From Lepidurus packardi (lineage: Eukaryota; Arthropoda; Branchiopoda; Notostraca; Triopsidae), in contig JAKZAN010000001.1 of assembly GCA_023053545.1 (NCBI GenBank), forward strand, positions 8,452,565 to 8,516,564: 64,000 nucleotides of DNA, written 5' to 3'. The notes under the pieces are model-generated. The model ran no database searches. It was not told the origin of the DNA and saw only the letters and a list, made by a program, of their open reading frames with translations. The first letter of the stretch is position 1. The number at the start of each line of letters is the position of its first letter. The position numbers and the translations under genes were made by a program. This document shows positions 32,452-44,600 of the stretch, piece by piece.

Positions 32452-34312
32452 CCTGCCAGGTCAAGGTGTTATTTCTATTATAGTAAAAAGACCTGACGCA
32501 ACCTGTGTCCCTCACTGCACAAAATCCCCGGTGTACAAGTTCTCAGGGGAAAATACACAACTGATAATCGTTTTTTTTCCTCGGACTGCTTCTGCTCCAG
32601 TGCTTCTATGCGAAGTCTGTTCTTAACGCACGGACACTGGAATGTCAATATTCGAGAACTTGGCAGGGCAAGAACAAAGGTTGCTCACTCTCCTTTTCAG
32701 CGACCGCCAATTTCGGCTCCTGGTTTAGAGACTCAGGCAAATCGTCGAGCATAGGACTGGTTGGGCGGTCTCTCCATATGGAAAAATCGGTTTCGGGTTT
32801 TCACCTTCCTCCTCCAGCTCTCGCTTTCCTTCCCGATCGATCACATAAGCATGCTCACGGTCAAGGGTCGGTTAACCTGGAGAATAGCTAGAGGTGAATT
32901 TTGACTTTCGCTTTTCCGAAAGGAAAGTCAACCGCTTTCTCTTCGTTGAGCTATCCCGGGATTGTTATTATGCTGCCGTATACAATACATCGTCTTTTTT
33001 TATAGCAAGTGCTCCTTGCAACTTTATTGATATTGTGAGCTTTCACTAAAAATGGAATCCAAATAAAATTTGCAAGTCGTGGTGTAATTTCTTTTGTATT
33101 GTTTGCCTACTCATTACCGGCGAATTAACAATTTAACACATGTGTAAATTTGGACCTTGGTGGTAATCCGTCAAGGTACTCCTCTCGCATCGTAAGTTCG
33201 TAAGACGCGGAGCCCCGGTGTTGGGCACCACGCCCATTAGCGTCAGCTCATACACGGGATGTAGCTCGCGGCCATTTTGTGAAGGTTATAGCTTTGCTAC
33301 GTAGCTGCGAAGGTTCGCCAGCCTTCCATCATTGCTGCCTTGGCAAGACAACGACAAGTACTGGTAGTGGGTAATTCCCTTACATAACCATTTAGCAGAA
33401 TCTTGAGTGAAAAGGTGTAAGATTTGCAAGATTAACCGCCCCTATGTTTCCAAGATTGGAAAAGTTTACGCATTATTTATTTCATACAACCTTCGACAAC
33501 AAAGGAAACTGCGTAGTGACTCGGAATTGAGAGGAGTGGGTTATTTAAGTTTCAGAGATTGCAAAATCGAATAACTGAGAAAGAACTATTGACCCGGTGT
33601 TTCGGCTATTTTCTGAAAAGCGCTGCTGGTTTGTTTGAACATCCAAGGCCAGGTAAGCTTCAGAACAAAGACAAAAGAATTTTGTATTATGACTTATTAT
33701 GTTTTGGTTGAACCTTGGAGCTTTGCTATGTTATGTAAAGAGGGGCTGCACTAGCTCTTCGGATTTGATAATTTTGGCAATCCAGCAAAGGCCTTTTGCA
33801 CCTTGGTAAAACAAGGTCACTAGGTTTTAGAATTTTCATGAATGTTACTTGGATACCATTCTCTAGTGAGAAGTACCTTAATTTTCGCATTAGTATGTGT
33901 TACCATGTTTTTTTTAAGTCGTTAAATCTTTTTAAAGTCATAAATCTCTGCATAAAATATGGGATAAAGGAGAATATTTAGCGATTGTATAAAAGCGCTT
34001 TGTCATGGTACTGTTTTGTCAGGATTGTAGAGGTTTTATTATATTTCTGACCTGGAAGTTACAGCCAGTGCGGTTCCGTTTCATGAGTAAAGGGAGTACT
34101 AGGGCAAATACAGCCACGTAATCTAAATATTTTCCTGTGAACCAGGGAGAGTTTCAGATAAATCGTGAAAAGTATATGGAGCGTTTAAAAGAACGCATCC
34201 GTTATGCAGACTAAAAAAATTATTTTTTTGTTCAGTTTTCACTGCTCCGCAGATTATCGCTTGGTCCAAAATAAGTAGCGACTGAGAACCGTTAGTACCC
34301 ACACCAGTAGAG
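32452..34312. other. Intergenic region between divergent NUDT19 and HERPUD
   Basis: About 1.9 kb that must hold both promoters. I looked for an ER stress response element (CCAAT-N9-CCACG) upstream of HERPUD and did not find a clear copy. No coding sequence is supported. Confidence 0.5.
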
Positions 34313-36261
34313 ATGCCTTCAGATGTGCATAGGAATTTGTCCGATGCAATGAAACTAGTTATCCGTGCCCCACATCAGACAATTGAAGATGTATCAGTCG
34401 AGTGCACAAGTACGTGGACAGTCCAGCAACTGAAAGAACACCTAGCTCAAGTTTATCCCAACAAACCGGTCAGTATTTATCGCCTTCACCTTCCGAAAGG
34501 CTGTGATATTGAGCCTCCAAGGCCGAAGAGTTAATGTGCCTCTTTTATTTTCACAGGACCCAGAGGAACAGCGACTTATTTACGGAGGCAAACTGCTGAC
34601 AGACCAGTGCATATTAGCCGAGATTTTGCGACCGTTTCAGGCGGAGGGAAATTCGACAACAAGCGATGAGTCAGCATTACCTGTGTCTCGTACTATCTAT
34701 TTAGTATGCTCCCATAGGACATCTTTAATTACGGAAACGTCTTTGTCTCATCAAGTAAGGTTACATCTAGTATTGTGACATTGGAAAGTGAAAGTCTATG
34801 AAGAACTGAGCACATGTATTCGGACAGCCTATTCAAGAGAACTTTCTCTTTGAGGAAGAAGGAAGTTTTGAGTAGTGCGAATGTAGGTCAAAGTCTCGTT
34901 CTTACCTCGAGTCGCCAATGACTACTGTAATAGATTTTGCTGGTTACTTTCTTCCCCGCCTCAGGTTACCACCAAACGAAACTAGATTTCTGTTCATATG
35001 AAAACCGAAAAAAACTGAAAAACTGTTACCTTTACTTTGGTCATTGGTTTAAAAGCCAATACTCTTGGCTTAAAATATGCTTACCAAGATTTTCCCTTTC
35101 AAGGTTCCTCTGACGGAAGCTATACCGACAGAAAGCCTACGGCAAAGAAGACCTGCTGCTGCTCCTTTGCATCCTATTGCGCCAGGCACTCCTTTACTAG
35201 CTCCGAGTTACTCATCTTGGACCACTCCAACCCCAACTGCTTTGCCCAGTTCAGATTTAATGGCTCAGCAAGCATTATGGATGCAGCAACATTATGTCCA
35301 GTACTTGACTCAATATATGCAATAGTAAGTCAGTGGGAATTATCCTTCTAATTGTGGGCGTCCTTATACTTTACCCGTTTATCGTGTTTCTTTTGCACTT
35401 TCTCTTTCAATTGATTTTGTTTGACTTGTTTTAGTATGCAAATGTCCGGTTTACCTGGGTTTGTGCCTCAGCATCACATGAGTCAAGATACACCAAACTC
35501 GGTTAACGCAGTTCCCGTACCGGAAGAGCGACGACAGGCTGGGGATGGAAGGAATGATGGTCCAGGTTTCTATACAGCTTTTTAAAAACATCACGAGTGT
35601 CTAAATTTACTAATATGGTGTGTATGACAGATTTGGGTGCTGGATTGCTTGGACCGGGTGTGGAAGGGAACCAAGTTGTTGGTGAAGAAGACGCCGGTTT
35701 GCGAGTTACAAGGGACTGGTTGGACTGGATGTATTTATGCTCGCGACTGTTGATTCTTTTGGCCATAATCTATTTCTACTCGTCGCTGTCTCGATTTTTG
35801 CTCGTTTTCTGCATTGGATTCTTCGTTTTCTTGTAAGTATATTAGAGCGTTTTTAGATATGTAAGCTCTATGATATTACATTAGATATTATATTATACAG
35901 CGTATGAGATCTATTTTTGGTATATAATGTTGCGGTATGAAATTCTAGACAGTTTTATTTATTAATTATTATTATGCGTTAGTTCGTCTTCTTTTCGAGA
36001 GGATTTAATTCAATTTGCTGTCTTTGTAGGTACCAAAAGGGCTTTTTCCGACCTCAGCGTATCGCTCGATTCGATTCTATACCTGTTCCTACGCCTCAAC
36101 CTATGCCCGCCGATGGTGAAGAGAATAACAATAATGTTCAAGAAGAAGCCTCCGCTCCAGAAGAAGCTCTACCTGTGCAAACGTCACCGTCAAGTGCGGC
36201 TTGGTCTGCCTTAGTAGGATTCTTTACTTCCTTAATTCCTGAAGCCCCTCCTGTGAACTAG
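34313..36261 (+). CDS. HERPUD: HERPUD-type ER ubiquitin-like membrane protein, six exons, complete
   Basis: An ER membrane adaptor of the HRD1 ubiquitin-ligase complex in ER-associated degradation. Exons: 34313-34468, 34557-34754, 35104-35324, 35435-35565, 35631-35832, 36030-36261; phases agree and give 379 residues (human HERPUD1 391). Residues about 12-85 form a ubiquitin-like domain (LKEHLAQVYPNKP joined to DPEEQRLIYGGKLL). The middle is rich in Pro, Gln and Ser, with a QQHYVQYLTQYM segment like the family's YARQYYMQYL. The signature RDWLDW at about 263-268 precedes a hydrophobic hairpin (about 270-304, with IIYFYSSLSRF). The C-terminus (AWSALVGFFTSLIPEAPP) matches human AWLVFKTFFASLLPEGPP. 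The sequence alone does not separate HERPUD1 from HERPUD2. Confidence 0.95.
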
Positions 36262-36613
36262 TTCCTATATTTACGGGTGGAAAATTGGGTTTCGTTTGTA
36301 TACTTTCAAATAGGTTTTTGCAGGCTTATTGTAAAAGAGTGAGATTGAGTATTTCCTGGATTGTTCAAGTACTGTCTTTTTGTGGTTGGCCGTAGGCCAG
36401 TAGGGGAGAGATAGATTCTTTATAGTAGCATAGGCTTGTTGCCTGGAAAGCTTTAGTCATGCACCTTTTACGAGATGAAAGAGGTAATTGCCTATATTTT
36501 GTGATGTCTGGTTTTTAAAGTCTATTTGGCTTTTCTCTTGCTGTATATATTATGAATTTAATTAAACATGAACTTGCCGCAAATTGAAAGTTTTAGGCTT
36601 GTATTATATAGGA

Positions 36614-36991
36614 ATGCAAATCCATTTCAAGTTGAAGCCACGGTCAACAATCTTTCACTCACCAAATGCGATTGAAGGGCAAAATCACCAATCCGAGTGC
36701 TGTGCGGGGTGCTCCATAGGTAATCTGTTAATGAATGACAGTGACTGACAGACATTTTATTTGACAAGAAAAATACCTTGTCCTTGTGTCTCAGAGTTTA
36801 GAACTCGGGTTGTTTGCGTGGATGTAATGGTACAGAACCACCAGCAAGAATATGCTTACACCAAGGACATTGGCGAAAATAGCAAGCTGGATATCGGTAA
36901 TCATGACGAGATGTGGATTTCTAAAGACACAACATTAAATGAATTAAGTAATAGACTTTTTCTAGTTTATAACAATACCGTTGTTTTTTAG
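36614..36991 (+). CDS. Weak two-exon ORF, unidentified
   Basis: A frame from ATG 36614 to 36719 ends at a GT donor in phase 1. A second open segment begins at an AG acceptor at 36795 and runs to a TAG at 36989-36991, in matching phase. Together they would encode about 100 residues, including CCAGCS and [11 protein letters not shown] recognise no domain. It lies in the HERPUD downstream region and could be the end of an unseen gene, a gene fragment or chance. Confidence 0.15.
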
Positions 36992-37052
36992 TTTTAGTTT
37001 TCAATCTGACAGTGTAAAGCCAATCTAAACACTAATCAACAGACACGTCACC

Positions 37053-37066
37053 GTTGCCATGGTAAC
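37053..37066. promoter_or_regulatory. Perfect RFX X-box palindrome
   Basis: GTTGCCATGGTAAC fits the RFX-family X-box consensus (GTNRCC-N0-3-RGYAAC) exactly and is palindromic. X-boxes often lie upstream of ciliary genes, but no ciliary gene is recognisable next to it, so its function is uncertain. Confidence 0.35.
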
Positions 37067-38193
37067 AAGATGGAGTCACCCTAAATGTCGAAGTGAGATT
37101 TCTTGCACTATTTTTTTTTTAAATACATGTTTGAGCATATTTGTACAAGCTCTTATATGTTTACAAGCTCTTATTGTAACACGATCAGTTTTCTAATTAA
37201 TACATCAATATATATTTTCTAGTTTGAATTCACAGTTTGGTCCATTGTTAAGCTTCAAGGATTACATATTAGCCCCATCCGAAAATTGTCTACGTCTCTT
37301 GCTCGCGCAGCCGAACTTGCTCCGTGTAGTCTGTAGTGATAGAACCTGTTGACGTGATTAACTTGTAGGTTGGTTGTGTATAAAAGCTAGACTTCAATAT
37401 CTTACTCTATTTGTATGTATACGCGCACAACGCACATCAACGCGCAACATGCCTGTTGGTCCATAACCATTAACTTAGCATCGTGTGTGGAGTTTGGGTG
37501 TGTTTTGAGTGCCGTGTTTCATTTCAAACCTTTGGCCGTGTAGACGTTTCATTACGTTTACACATTTTGGTTATGTTAAATTTAGGCTGGCAAGTCCAAA
37601 CACGATGCCTCTGGGTTAGTCTTTGTCATATTTGTCTGCTCTATTTCGCATTTTTTTTAGTTCGAATTTATTTTTAGAAGAGATATCCTAAGTTCTTCGA
37701 CTTCGCCTAGTCTTGTGTTGGCTTGTTATGCAAATCAAGCTGAATAAAGACAAGCAACAAGGTCTACCACATGGGAGAGTTATGTGTGGAAGTTAGGAAA
37801 AATTATTTAAAATATATCTAATAGTTGAATAGAATAAAAATAGTTGTAATCGATTAAGTAGTTATAAATTAATAAAAATGATACGATTGAAATAGTTTTG
37901 ATAGTTGAATATAATAGATCGGTACTAATAAAAGGAATATAATATGAGGTTTCTTCAACTCGATATGCCATTGCCTCCTGAGAGGGTTAGATGCATGCCA
38001 TTCTTCTGTCAAATTGTTCTTGTTTCTACAGCCAAGATCATACCGCGATCAGGATTTTACTTATTGGATTCTGCATGGTTTTAACGCTGGAAGAATTTAA
38101 CATGGCCAAATTCGTGATTGCACCAATCTCTTGGGTAATATATTTTGCCATGTATTTAAAGGAATTTCAGATCCTAATTATTTCCTTAGTTGT

Positions 38194-38533
38194 TGTTTAA
38201 CGATTGGTGGCTTTCTGGTTGGGAATACAGATAGATGAGAAGACTATTGAACGACCCTAAGAATATTCCTTGCTGCTTTCACGTACCAATGGATCTTCTG
38301 GCCGTGAACCTGATGGTTATATGCAATTGTACGCAAATCAGAGTCAAGCTAATCTTTCATCAATTATTTGATTTGTGTTATAATGAATATTAATTAATGT
38401 TATAATTAATTTCAATTATAATGTATTTACCGTAGGTGTTGTTTAACGTTCGTGTCTTGGCTTTCTGGTTTGGGTAGATACAGAAAAGGAAAAGACTACT
38501 GAACGACCCTAAATAAGATTCCTTGCTGTTGCC
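38194..38533 (+). repeat. Diverged direct duplication, two copies of about 90 bp
   Basis: Copy 1 (about 38194-38280) and copy 2 (about 38440-38533) share GTTGTTTAACG, GGCTTTCTGGTT and GAACGACCCTAA, followed by ATTCCTTGCTG, in the same order. Differences and small indels show that the duplication is old. Confidence 0.6.
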
Positions 38534-38954
38534 ATTTACTAGCGGTTTTGTGTTAGAATCTGGTGGTTATTTGCGTTACGTTTCACTTATTAACCTTTCA
38601 AACTACGGCTGTTATACTTTAAGGTAAGATTGACACAACACTGACACACAGGTAAGATTTCTAAAAATATTTTTTGTTGTACAATATGTAATTCTTGAAA
38701 TAAAAAAAAATGTTTGGAATTTTTTTTTTATTTTTCAAAGTTTGCTAAACAAGGGTGTGGCCTCCATGAAAAGAATAATCCTATTGGTGGGTGTGACCAA
38801 AAGGGGCAAAAATTGAGAGCCTTCCCTGTTCCCAACTCCAGTGCTCGGTTTCCTATCCCCGATATCCGAGCTCGTGATGCCGAAGCTTCACAATATCGAA
38901 TGTGTACAAGAACCTTGCCTGGAAGTCGTAAGGTACAGAGAAAGGGAGCCATTT

Positions 38955-39060
38955 AATATTTCGTTTTTTTTTTATGAAATAAAGTGCCTCGACCGAATTT
39001 CGATCCGAGGACTTATCGTTCCCAAGTCTTGCGCCTTATCCATTTGGTCAGACCCTTGAA
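38955..39060 (-). repeat. Possible tRNA-derived SINE
   Basis: Read on the minus strand, TGACCAAATGGATAAGGCGC resembles a pol III A box in a tRNA D-arm. It is followed by an imperfect anticodon-arm-like stem (GACTT...AAGTC) and by GGATCGAAATTC, resembling a B box. An A-rich tail follows (A-run at about 38972-38964). The 5' and 3' ends do not pair as an acceptor stem, so it is not a functional tRNA. A SINE head or tRNA pseudogene fits best. Confidence 0.5.
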
Positions 39061-39201
39061 ACACATAAGCGTTGATTCTATAGATGCAGCATAAGTAGCA
39101 AGCGGGTTATTGTGTAGGTGGGTAGCATCCATCTTTTTTCGATTAATAAAGATTAGACGGTTCGCCTATAGGCATACCTTACATTTTCTAGAGGTTTGGG
39201 T

Positions 39202-39991
39202 CACAGTATAGAGGTTTACACAGTATGGTAACAGGGGTATCCTTCCAATGTTAAGGTTTTCTGACAATCTCTCGGTCCCAAGAGGATGTGAGGGTACGAA
39301 GGCTTATATGGGGGATGGATTCCCAGACTGTGCCATGTACCCCCATGTAGGCATTCCTAATCTACTAGAAAAAGGGTTTGAGAAGAGAACAAAACATTCA
39401 CAAAACGGGGGATTGGTGACCTTTCTCTCGGGCACTCTAGGGAGTTTTGGGCTGACGTAGGGTCCTACCGGCAACGCGCGCATTTGAAAGTGTTTTCGGA
39501 AAAATACTAAACTTGCAAAAGTTAGTAATATTTAGGAATAGTTGTAAAGTACCAATGTAATGGATAACTCGTATATAGACATAAATAGTCATAACAACAC
39601 ATATAGACATTAATATACATGGGTATTTTATAGTATATGGGGTTAAACCTGTATACTATAAAACACCTATGTATGGGTTGCAAAATAGACTGCCTCCTCG
39701 TGGTGCAACCTGGGTAACCCGAAATAGTCTATAATGTGTATACGTGTTGTGCTTTGACCTAGTTAATTCATCTTTTATTTTAAGCTCACATAGTTTAAAG
39801 CAATAGATTTAAATTACGCGCTTTGTAAACCGTTGTGACCTTTTATGAACTGCACTGGGAGGTTTGCGAATGTACCCTTTCGTCTTCTTTCCTTTTAGCT
39901 GAATATTACTCTGGGGACCGAGAAGGTCGTCAGAAAACCTTAACATTGGAAGATAGCCCTGTTACCATACTGTGTAAACCTCTATACTGTG
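39202..39991. mobile_element. hAT-like MITE (790 bp) with long inverted repeats and 8-bp target duplication
   Basis: The left end begins CACAGTATAGAGGTTTACAC and the right end, read inward on the minus strand, begins with the same bases. Near-identity continues for about 85 bp, covering GGTAACAGGG, CCAATGTTAAGGTTTTCTGA and CTCGGTCC. The element is flanked by a perfect 8-bp direct repeat GTTTGGGT at 39194-39201 and 39992-39999, the target-site length typical of hAT transposons. A smaller internal palindrome (TTTTATAGTATA ... TATACTATAAAA) lies near 39625-39665. No transposase frame is present, so it is non-autonomous. Confidence 0.88.
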
Positions 39992-40356
39992 GTTTGGGTT
40001 ATATTGTATTTCTTTGTATGTATTTAAAAATGTAATAAAACGTCAATATATAACTTTGGTTAACGAATCAAATTGTTAAAAAAATAATTACAAGGCCATA
40101 CATTCACTTTAAATTATTTTTATTATAAGCTCAGTAATACAATAAAAATTTTCGAGGACAACCAATCCTCGTGAAACGTAAACTTATTTCTTCGCGAGTT
40201 CTTTGGCGACTTTAGGAGCGCTTTTTGCGAGCTATATTTAAGAAAGCTGGCAACATTGCTGGCGCTGCCTTCGTTTTTGCAAAGAGCATCGTAAAGATAA
40301 CATGTGGATGTTTGGATTAACAAATGGGGATGGTATAGAATTCTTATTTGTTGAAA

Positions 40357-41215
40357 ATGTTTGCTTTACTTCATAAGCATCCACAGCTACTTGATGAAGC
40401 TTGTGATCTTCTTAATGCAGAATGGCCACGAAGCAAGTCCGCCAGGTAAGAACTATAGAGAAACTCTCGGTACTCAGAACTCGGTATGAGTTTTAGTTCG
40501 TTAACGTTGTGCAAAATTTGCTGCTAGGCGACAATCAGTATTTTATTCGTATTGGTTTTCTAATAGGGTGAATGGTTTGAACGGATCTTGTGATGCTTTG
40601 CCTCTTAGTGTACTTTTGGTGAACGACTTACATTCAAAATCTTGCCAGGTCGTGGGCCATGCGAAACTAATGAAATTGGTCCAGGACTACAAATCTTGTT
40701 GGATAGAATCTGGTAATAGGTATTCTATAACTGAAATACTCGGCGACATTAACTTCAGCATTGTTTTAGTAATTATCCACCCCAAATTTCGGGGGAAAGG
40801 TTTCGGCAAAAAGCTCATGCTCTACTGCGAAGACATAGCTCGCAAAAGGGGCTTTACTACTGCATACTTGTCAACACATGACAAGCAAAATTTCTACTTG
40901 GGCATGGGGTACGAATTTTGCGCTCCAGTGTGCCTGTTCGGTGGCCTTTTTCCAGCCAAAGCAGTAATGTACGTTGATGATCGCGGTATTTCTTACATTA
41001 TTTTTTTTAATTTTCATCAACAGCAAAATGGAAAGACTGCGAACAATGCGGCCAAACTAATCCCGATCCCACCAACTCATAGCATGCCAGTAGAATGTTC
41101 CAGCAATGCTCCACCTCCTCCTCCGCTTCCTGTTTTAAAAGCACCTAGTACGAAGACTATAGAGAAACTCAATTCAAATGCCTTAGTCAAAACATACATG
41201 AAAAAATCTCTTTGA
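40357..41215 (+). CDS. NAA80: Actin N-terminal acetyltransferase NAA80 (NAT6), four exons
   Basis: A cytosolic GNAT enzyme that acetylates the processed N-terminus of actin. Exons: 40357-40445, 40567-40712, 40770-40963, 41024-41215 (206 residues). Introns 2 and 3 are 57 and 60 nt long and happen to be in frame, so the genomic reading frame stays open through them. Removing the first gives WIES|VIIHPKFRGKGFG, matching the family's VETVVVARALRGRGFG. Residues 1-30 (HPQLLDEACDLLNAEWPRSK) match human HRRPELLDACADLLNDQWPRSR. The acetyl-CoA loop is RGKGFG. THDKQNFYLGMGYE matches THDQVHFYTHLGYQ. Residues PPPPPLP recall the profilin-binding proline tract of NAA80. ATG 40357 is the first after an in-frame TAG. 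It converges on the AMPK gamma gene. Confidence 0.95.
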
Positions 41216-41628
41216 TATAGTTTAAAATGAATACAGAATGGAAAAACTCCATTGCTCCAGAACTGTATGGGTGCTTGACATAATTAGAAAACGAAAGCTG
41301 TAAAACTCGTTGTCCAAATGCAATGGGGGAAAATAACCCAATAACAGACCCAGTAATATATACCACCGTCTATCTATCTTTCGCTTACTTTTTTTTGCTG
41401 GAGAGCTATGAATAATTTTCTTGGCAACCAGCTCTTCCGTGAATTATGTTTCCTTAGCCAACAGAAAACAAGACCAAATAGGAGGAAGAACCGTCAACGT
41501 TCGAATGGGAACATCGCTTGGCATATTAAAAAAGGATACATAAAAACTTCTGTCATCACCCATACACAACTAGCAATAAGGTTTCTCATCCCACGGGTTG
41601 AATAATCTAGCACTCGACACGATTCCGT
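41216..41628. other. Gap between convergent NAA80 and AMPK gamma
   Basis: About 410 bp that probably holds both 3' UTRs. No coding sequence is recognisable. Confidence 0.6.
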
Positions 41629-44600
41629 TTAATTCCCGCTACCCAGGGAGTTGCCTTGACCACGTAGACTTGAAAGTCCTTCGCATGTATTCCGACTGGA
41701 ATTGTCGCCTCCAGTGCTGAGTCGTCGCTCCAGCATATCTCCATCGGCGTCCATCATGGCTATCTCTTCTTCACAGTCTCTGACAGGTCCCAGTCCAGGA
41801 CGATCTATGCCGGAGGCCTTCGAGTCCGCTTTGTTGACTTTAAAGTCTTCATCAAGGTCTTCCTCTGGGATCGTCGATGATTCAGCTTCTTCTGGTACCC
41901 CAGAACTTCGTTTGTTCTTGTTTTCTAATTCACGCAGTAACAGGTTCATTACTATTAATGTCAGTTCACGAGACCTCCTGACTTACTGTAAGGTTTCAAC
42001 ACCAATTCGGTGAGGATGTCCGAAAGCGAAATGACACCAATGACTCGCTCGTCCGCGTCAACAACTACTAACCGATGAACCTATAATAAGACCGCGTTAA
42101 AGTACAATTTGTGAACTGGAACTCTTGTTATCAATTCTACTTCTGCACGGACAATCTTCTCCAAGACAGAGTGAAAGGTGTCGTCTAAGGCACACTTCTG
42201 GACTCCCTCGAACCATGTGTTACGGTGCTCGTTGGCCTGAGTTAAGGTGATATCCAGGTTGTTGTACGTCTTCTCTGCAGCTAGGTTCTAATTGAAGACC
42301 GCAAATAAAAAAAGATGAGTACAGAACATGCGACTTTTGTTCAATCACTTACAATGACATCAAATTTGGCATATATATCGACAAGTTTCCCTTGTGAATC
42401 AATGATAGGCAAAGCAGACACTCGGCGCTCAACAAATTTCTTCAACGCCACAATGATGGGCATGTCTGGCTTGGCTGTTTCGACGTTCTCGTAAGTACCG
42501 ATCCGTAATTCTCGCAAAGTTTTCATCATGTAACTCGGTTTAGGCATATCATTAATCTAGTTAGAGGAACGTGAATAAGTTATTTAACTCGATAAGCATA
42601 CAAAAGTAGGAGGAAACTTACATAAAGGAACAGGAATCGTAGTATGCGTTTATGGGTAACTATATACAAAACGTTTCCCGTATTCGGATCAATAACAGGT
42701 AGTCGATGGATTCGATTGGTAATCAACGTGTGAATAGCATCAAATAAGGATGCATCTGGGCTAATGCTAACTAGAGGTTTGTACTCTTTCTGCAAAACAC
42801 CTATTCCAACAACAAGATTTGTTAGTAAATGCGTTAAACAAAACAAAATAAATATTTACTTCTCCAAGTATCTAGCTTGTGCTCTTCCAGCTCATCCATA
42901 TGCACCAACGGTGACTTGTAGTACGTTTGCAAGATTTTGATAAAATCCGTAATTGTGAGCATTCCCACAAACTTTTGTTCTGTGCTGTCCCACAACGGAG
43001 CTGCTCGCACACCTACATAAAGTTACAAAATGCCAATGCCAACTGGAAAAATATTTCATAAAGTAGCAGTCAATGTTACCATTATAGACGAGCGCGAAAA
43101 AAGCTTTTTTGACCAGAAGCTGCGTGTCGAATACGACGAGTTTGGCACTGGTCGGAATGAGATCGTAGCACTTATGGAACTTGAAGAATTTGACAAAGAT
43201 CTGGCTCTCATCATCTTCTGGAACGAATGCAAAAGACGACAAAAAACGATTAACATCAATCCATCAGTTCAGGTATTAATCCAACGAGAAAAAACCTGGC
43301 ATCTGTCTACGCTAAGATTGCACCTCTAAAACCCTTTCCTGGAAAATAAAAAACAAAACGGGGACGTTCTTGGACTTTTTGGAAACTTTGACCTTGTCCA
43401 ATCGCCTTATCGAACTTTGGCAGTGAACGGGCTGGACCATATCGAACATTCCCACGTCGTATCTTACATGGAAAGGCAGGACTTCGCAGCTGCTATGGGC
43501 AATCTTCATCCTCTAAACATTCTTAGTAAGTTGGCAAAGCCTCTTGTTCACTATAATTAGCCTGGCCATGACCACGTTGCATCTTGTCTCTCCCTCAATT
43601 GTCAAAATTCGCGCTAAAAAACTTCTCAAATTTTCTTCAGAGCACCCAATCAAGTCTATAATCGTACCTAGAGCCAAATACTCCGCTACTACATCTTTCC
43701 ATGCTTCGTTGATTTCTTCAAACTCTTTAATCTGGTCCAAACTATACTCTTCCTCTTCGTCTTCCACGCTCAGGGCCACGTAATTGGAGTAGTAGTGCAG
43801 GCACAGCATGGCGTTCTGGCTCGGCCTCCGTAATCCTAATCAGCTCCTTACACCGTCTTTACCTTCTTTAGCATTACCAAGCTTTAGGACGGAACAGATC
43901 ATCCGTATGGTTTTTGCTTCTTTCTTTTGGGGACAAACTTAGGCCACTGCTCTTCTGCTCCCAAATGATAAAAACCTCCTCACGCCGGCAGAACCTGTCC
44001 TAAAATCCACTCGAAGATCAATATCTCACTATTAAATTCTCCAATAATTCCGCCATCACCGAAAGGAGGCTCGGCAGGTACTAAACTATCCAATGGGGTC
44101 GACTTTAATCGTGCTTCCTCGTCCGAGAAGCTTCCTATTCACATGCAACACCTAAAAATGGCTCTCGACTAAGTTCCTAACCAACGCACAACGGAGTATA
44201 TACGCCGTGTCCCCCCCCCCCCCCCCCCACCTGTTCTTTTTTCTTGGCCACTGAGCCAAACTTCTTTGCCTCCGAGAACGGCAGACGACATTGACTGTCT
44301 ACGACAAGGGTGTTTCTATTGCCCGATATTCGTTTAAACAGAGACGGTGTCTGTGATCGCTATGATTACAAGATACGTCAAGTGCTTACTAGCCTGTTTC
44401 AAAGCTTTCCCGACAAACTTTCTGTTAGCAGTAACGCAAAACGCTGCGATCCGCGCAATTCGGTGGGAACTGGATGTCGATTGCCTTGTTGGCCCCCCTC
44501 CATAACAAACGCTGCACTTCTTAAGTTCTTAGAGGCCAATTAAGACAGTCTTTTATGCCAAATCACGGGCCCCAATATGAAGTAGCTTAACGGTCAGGAA

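Larger units (their letters stand above)
36262..40356. other. Repeat-rich intergenic region between HERPUD and NAA80
   Basis: It contains a hAT-like MITE, a possible tRNA-derived SINE and a diverged direct duplication, each listed separately. It also holds one weak two-exon ORF near 36614-36991. Otherwise AT-rich with no recognisable gene. Confidence 0.6.

Noticed and set aside
34000-34312. ER stress response element upstream of HERPUD
   Set aside because: No CCAAT-N9-CCACG or ATTGG-N-CCACG arrangement could be found by eye.
40713-40769. Reading the NAA80 frame straight through 40713-40769 and 40964-41023
   Set aside because: Both stretches have GT-AG ends, and the family alignment is restored only when they are removed.
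43030-43329. Plus-strand 99-codon ORF
   Set aside because: It lies antisense over the first CBS exon of the AMPK gamma gene and is a shadow frame.
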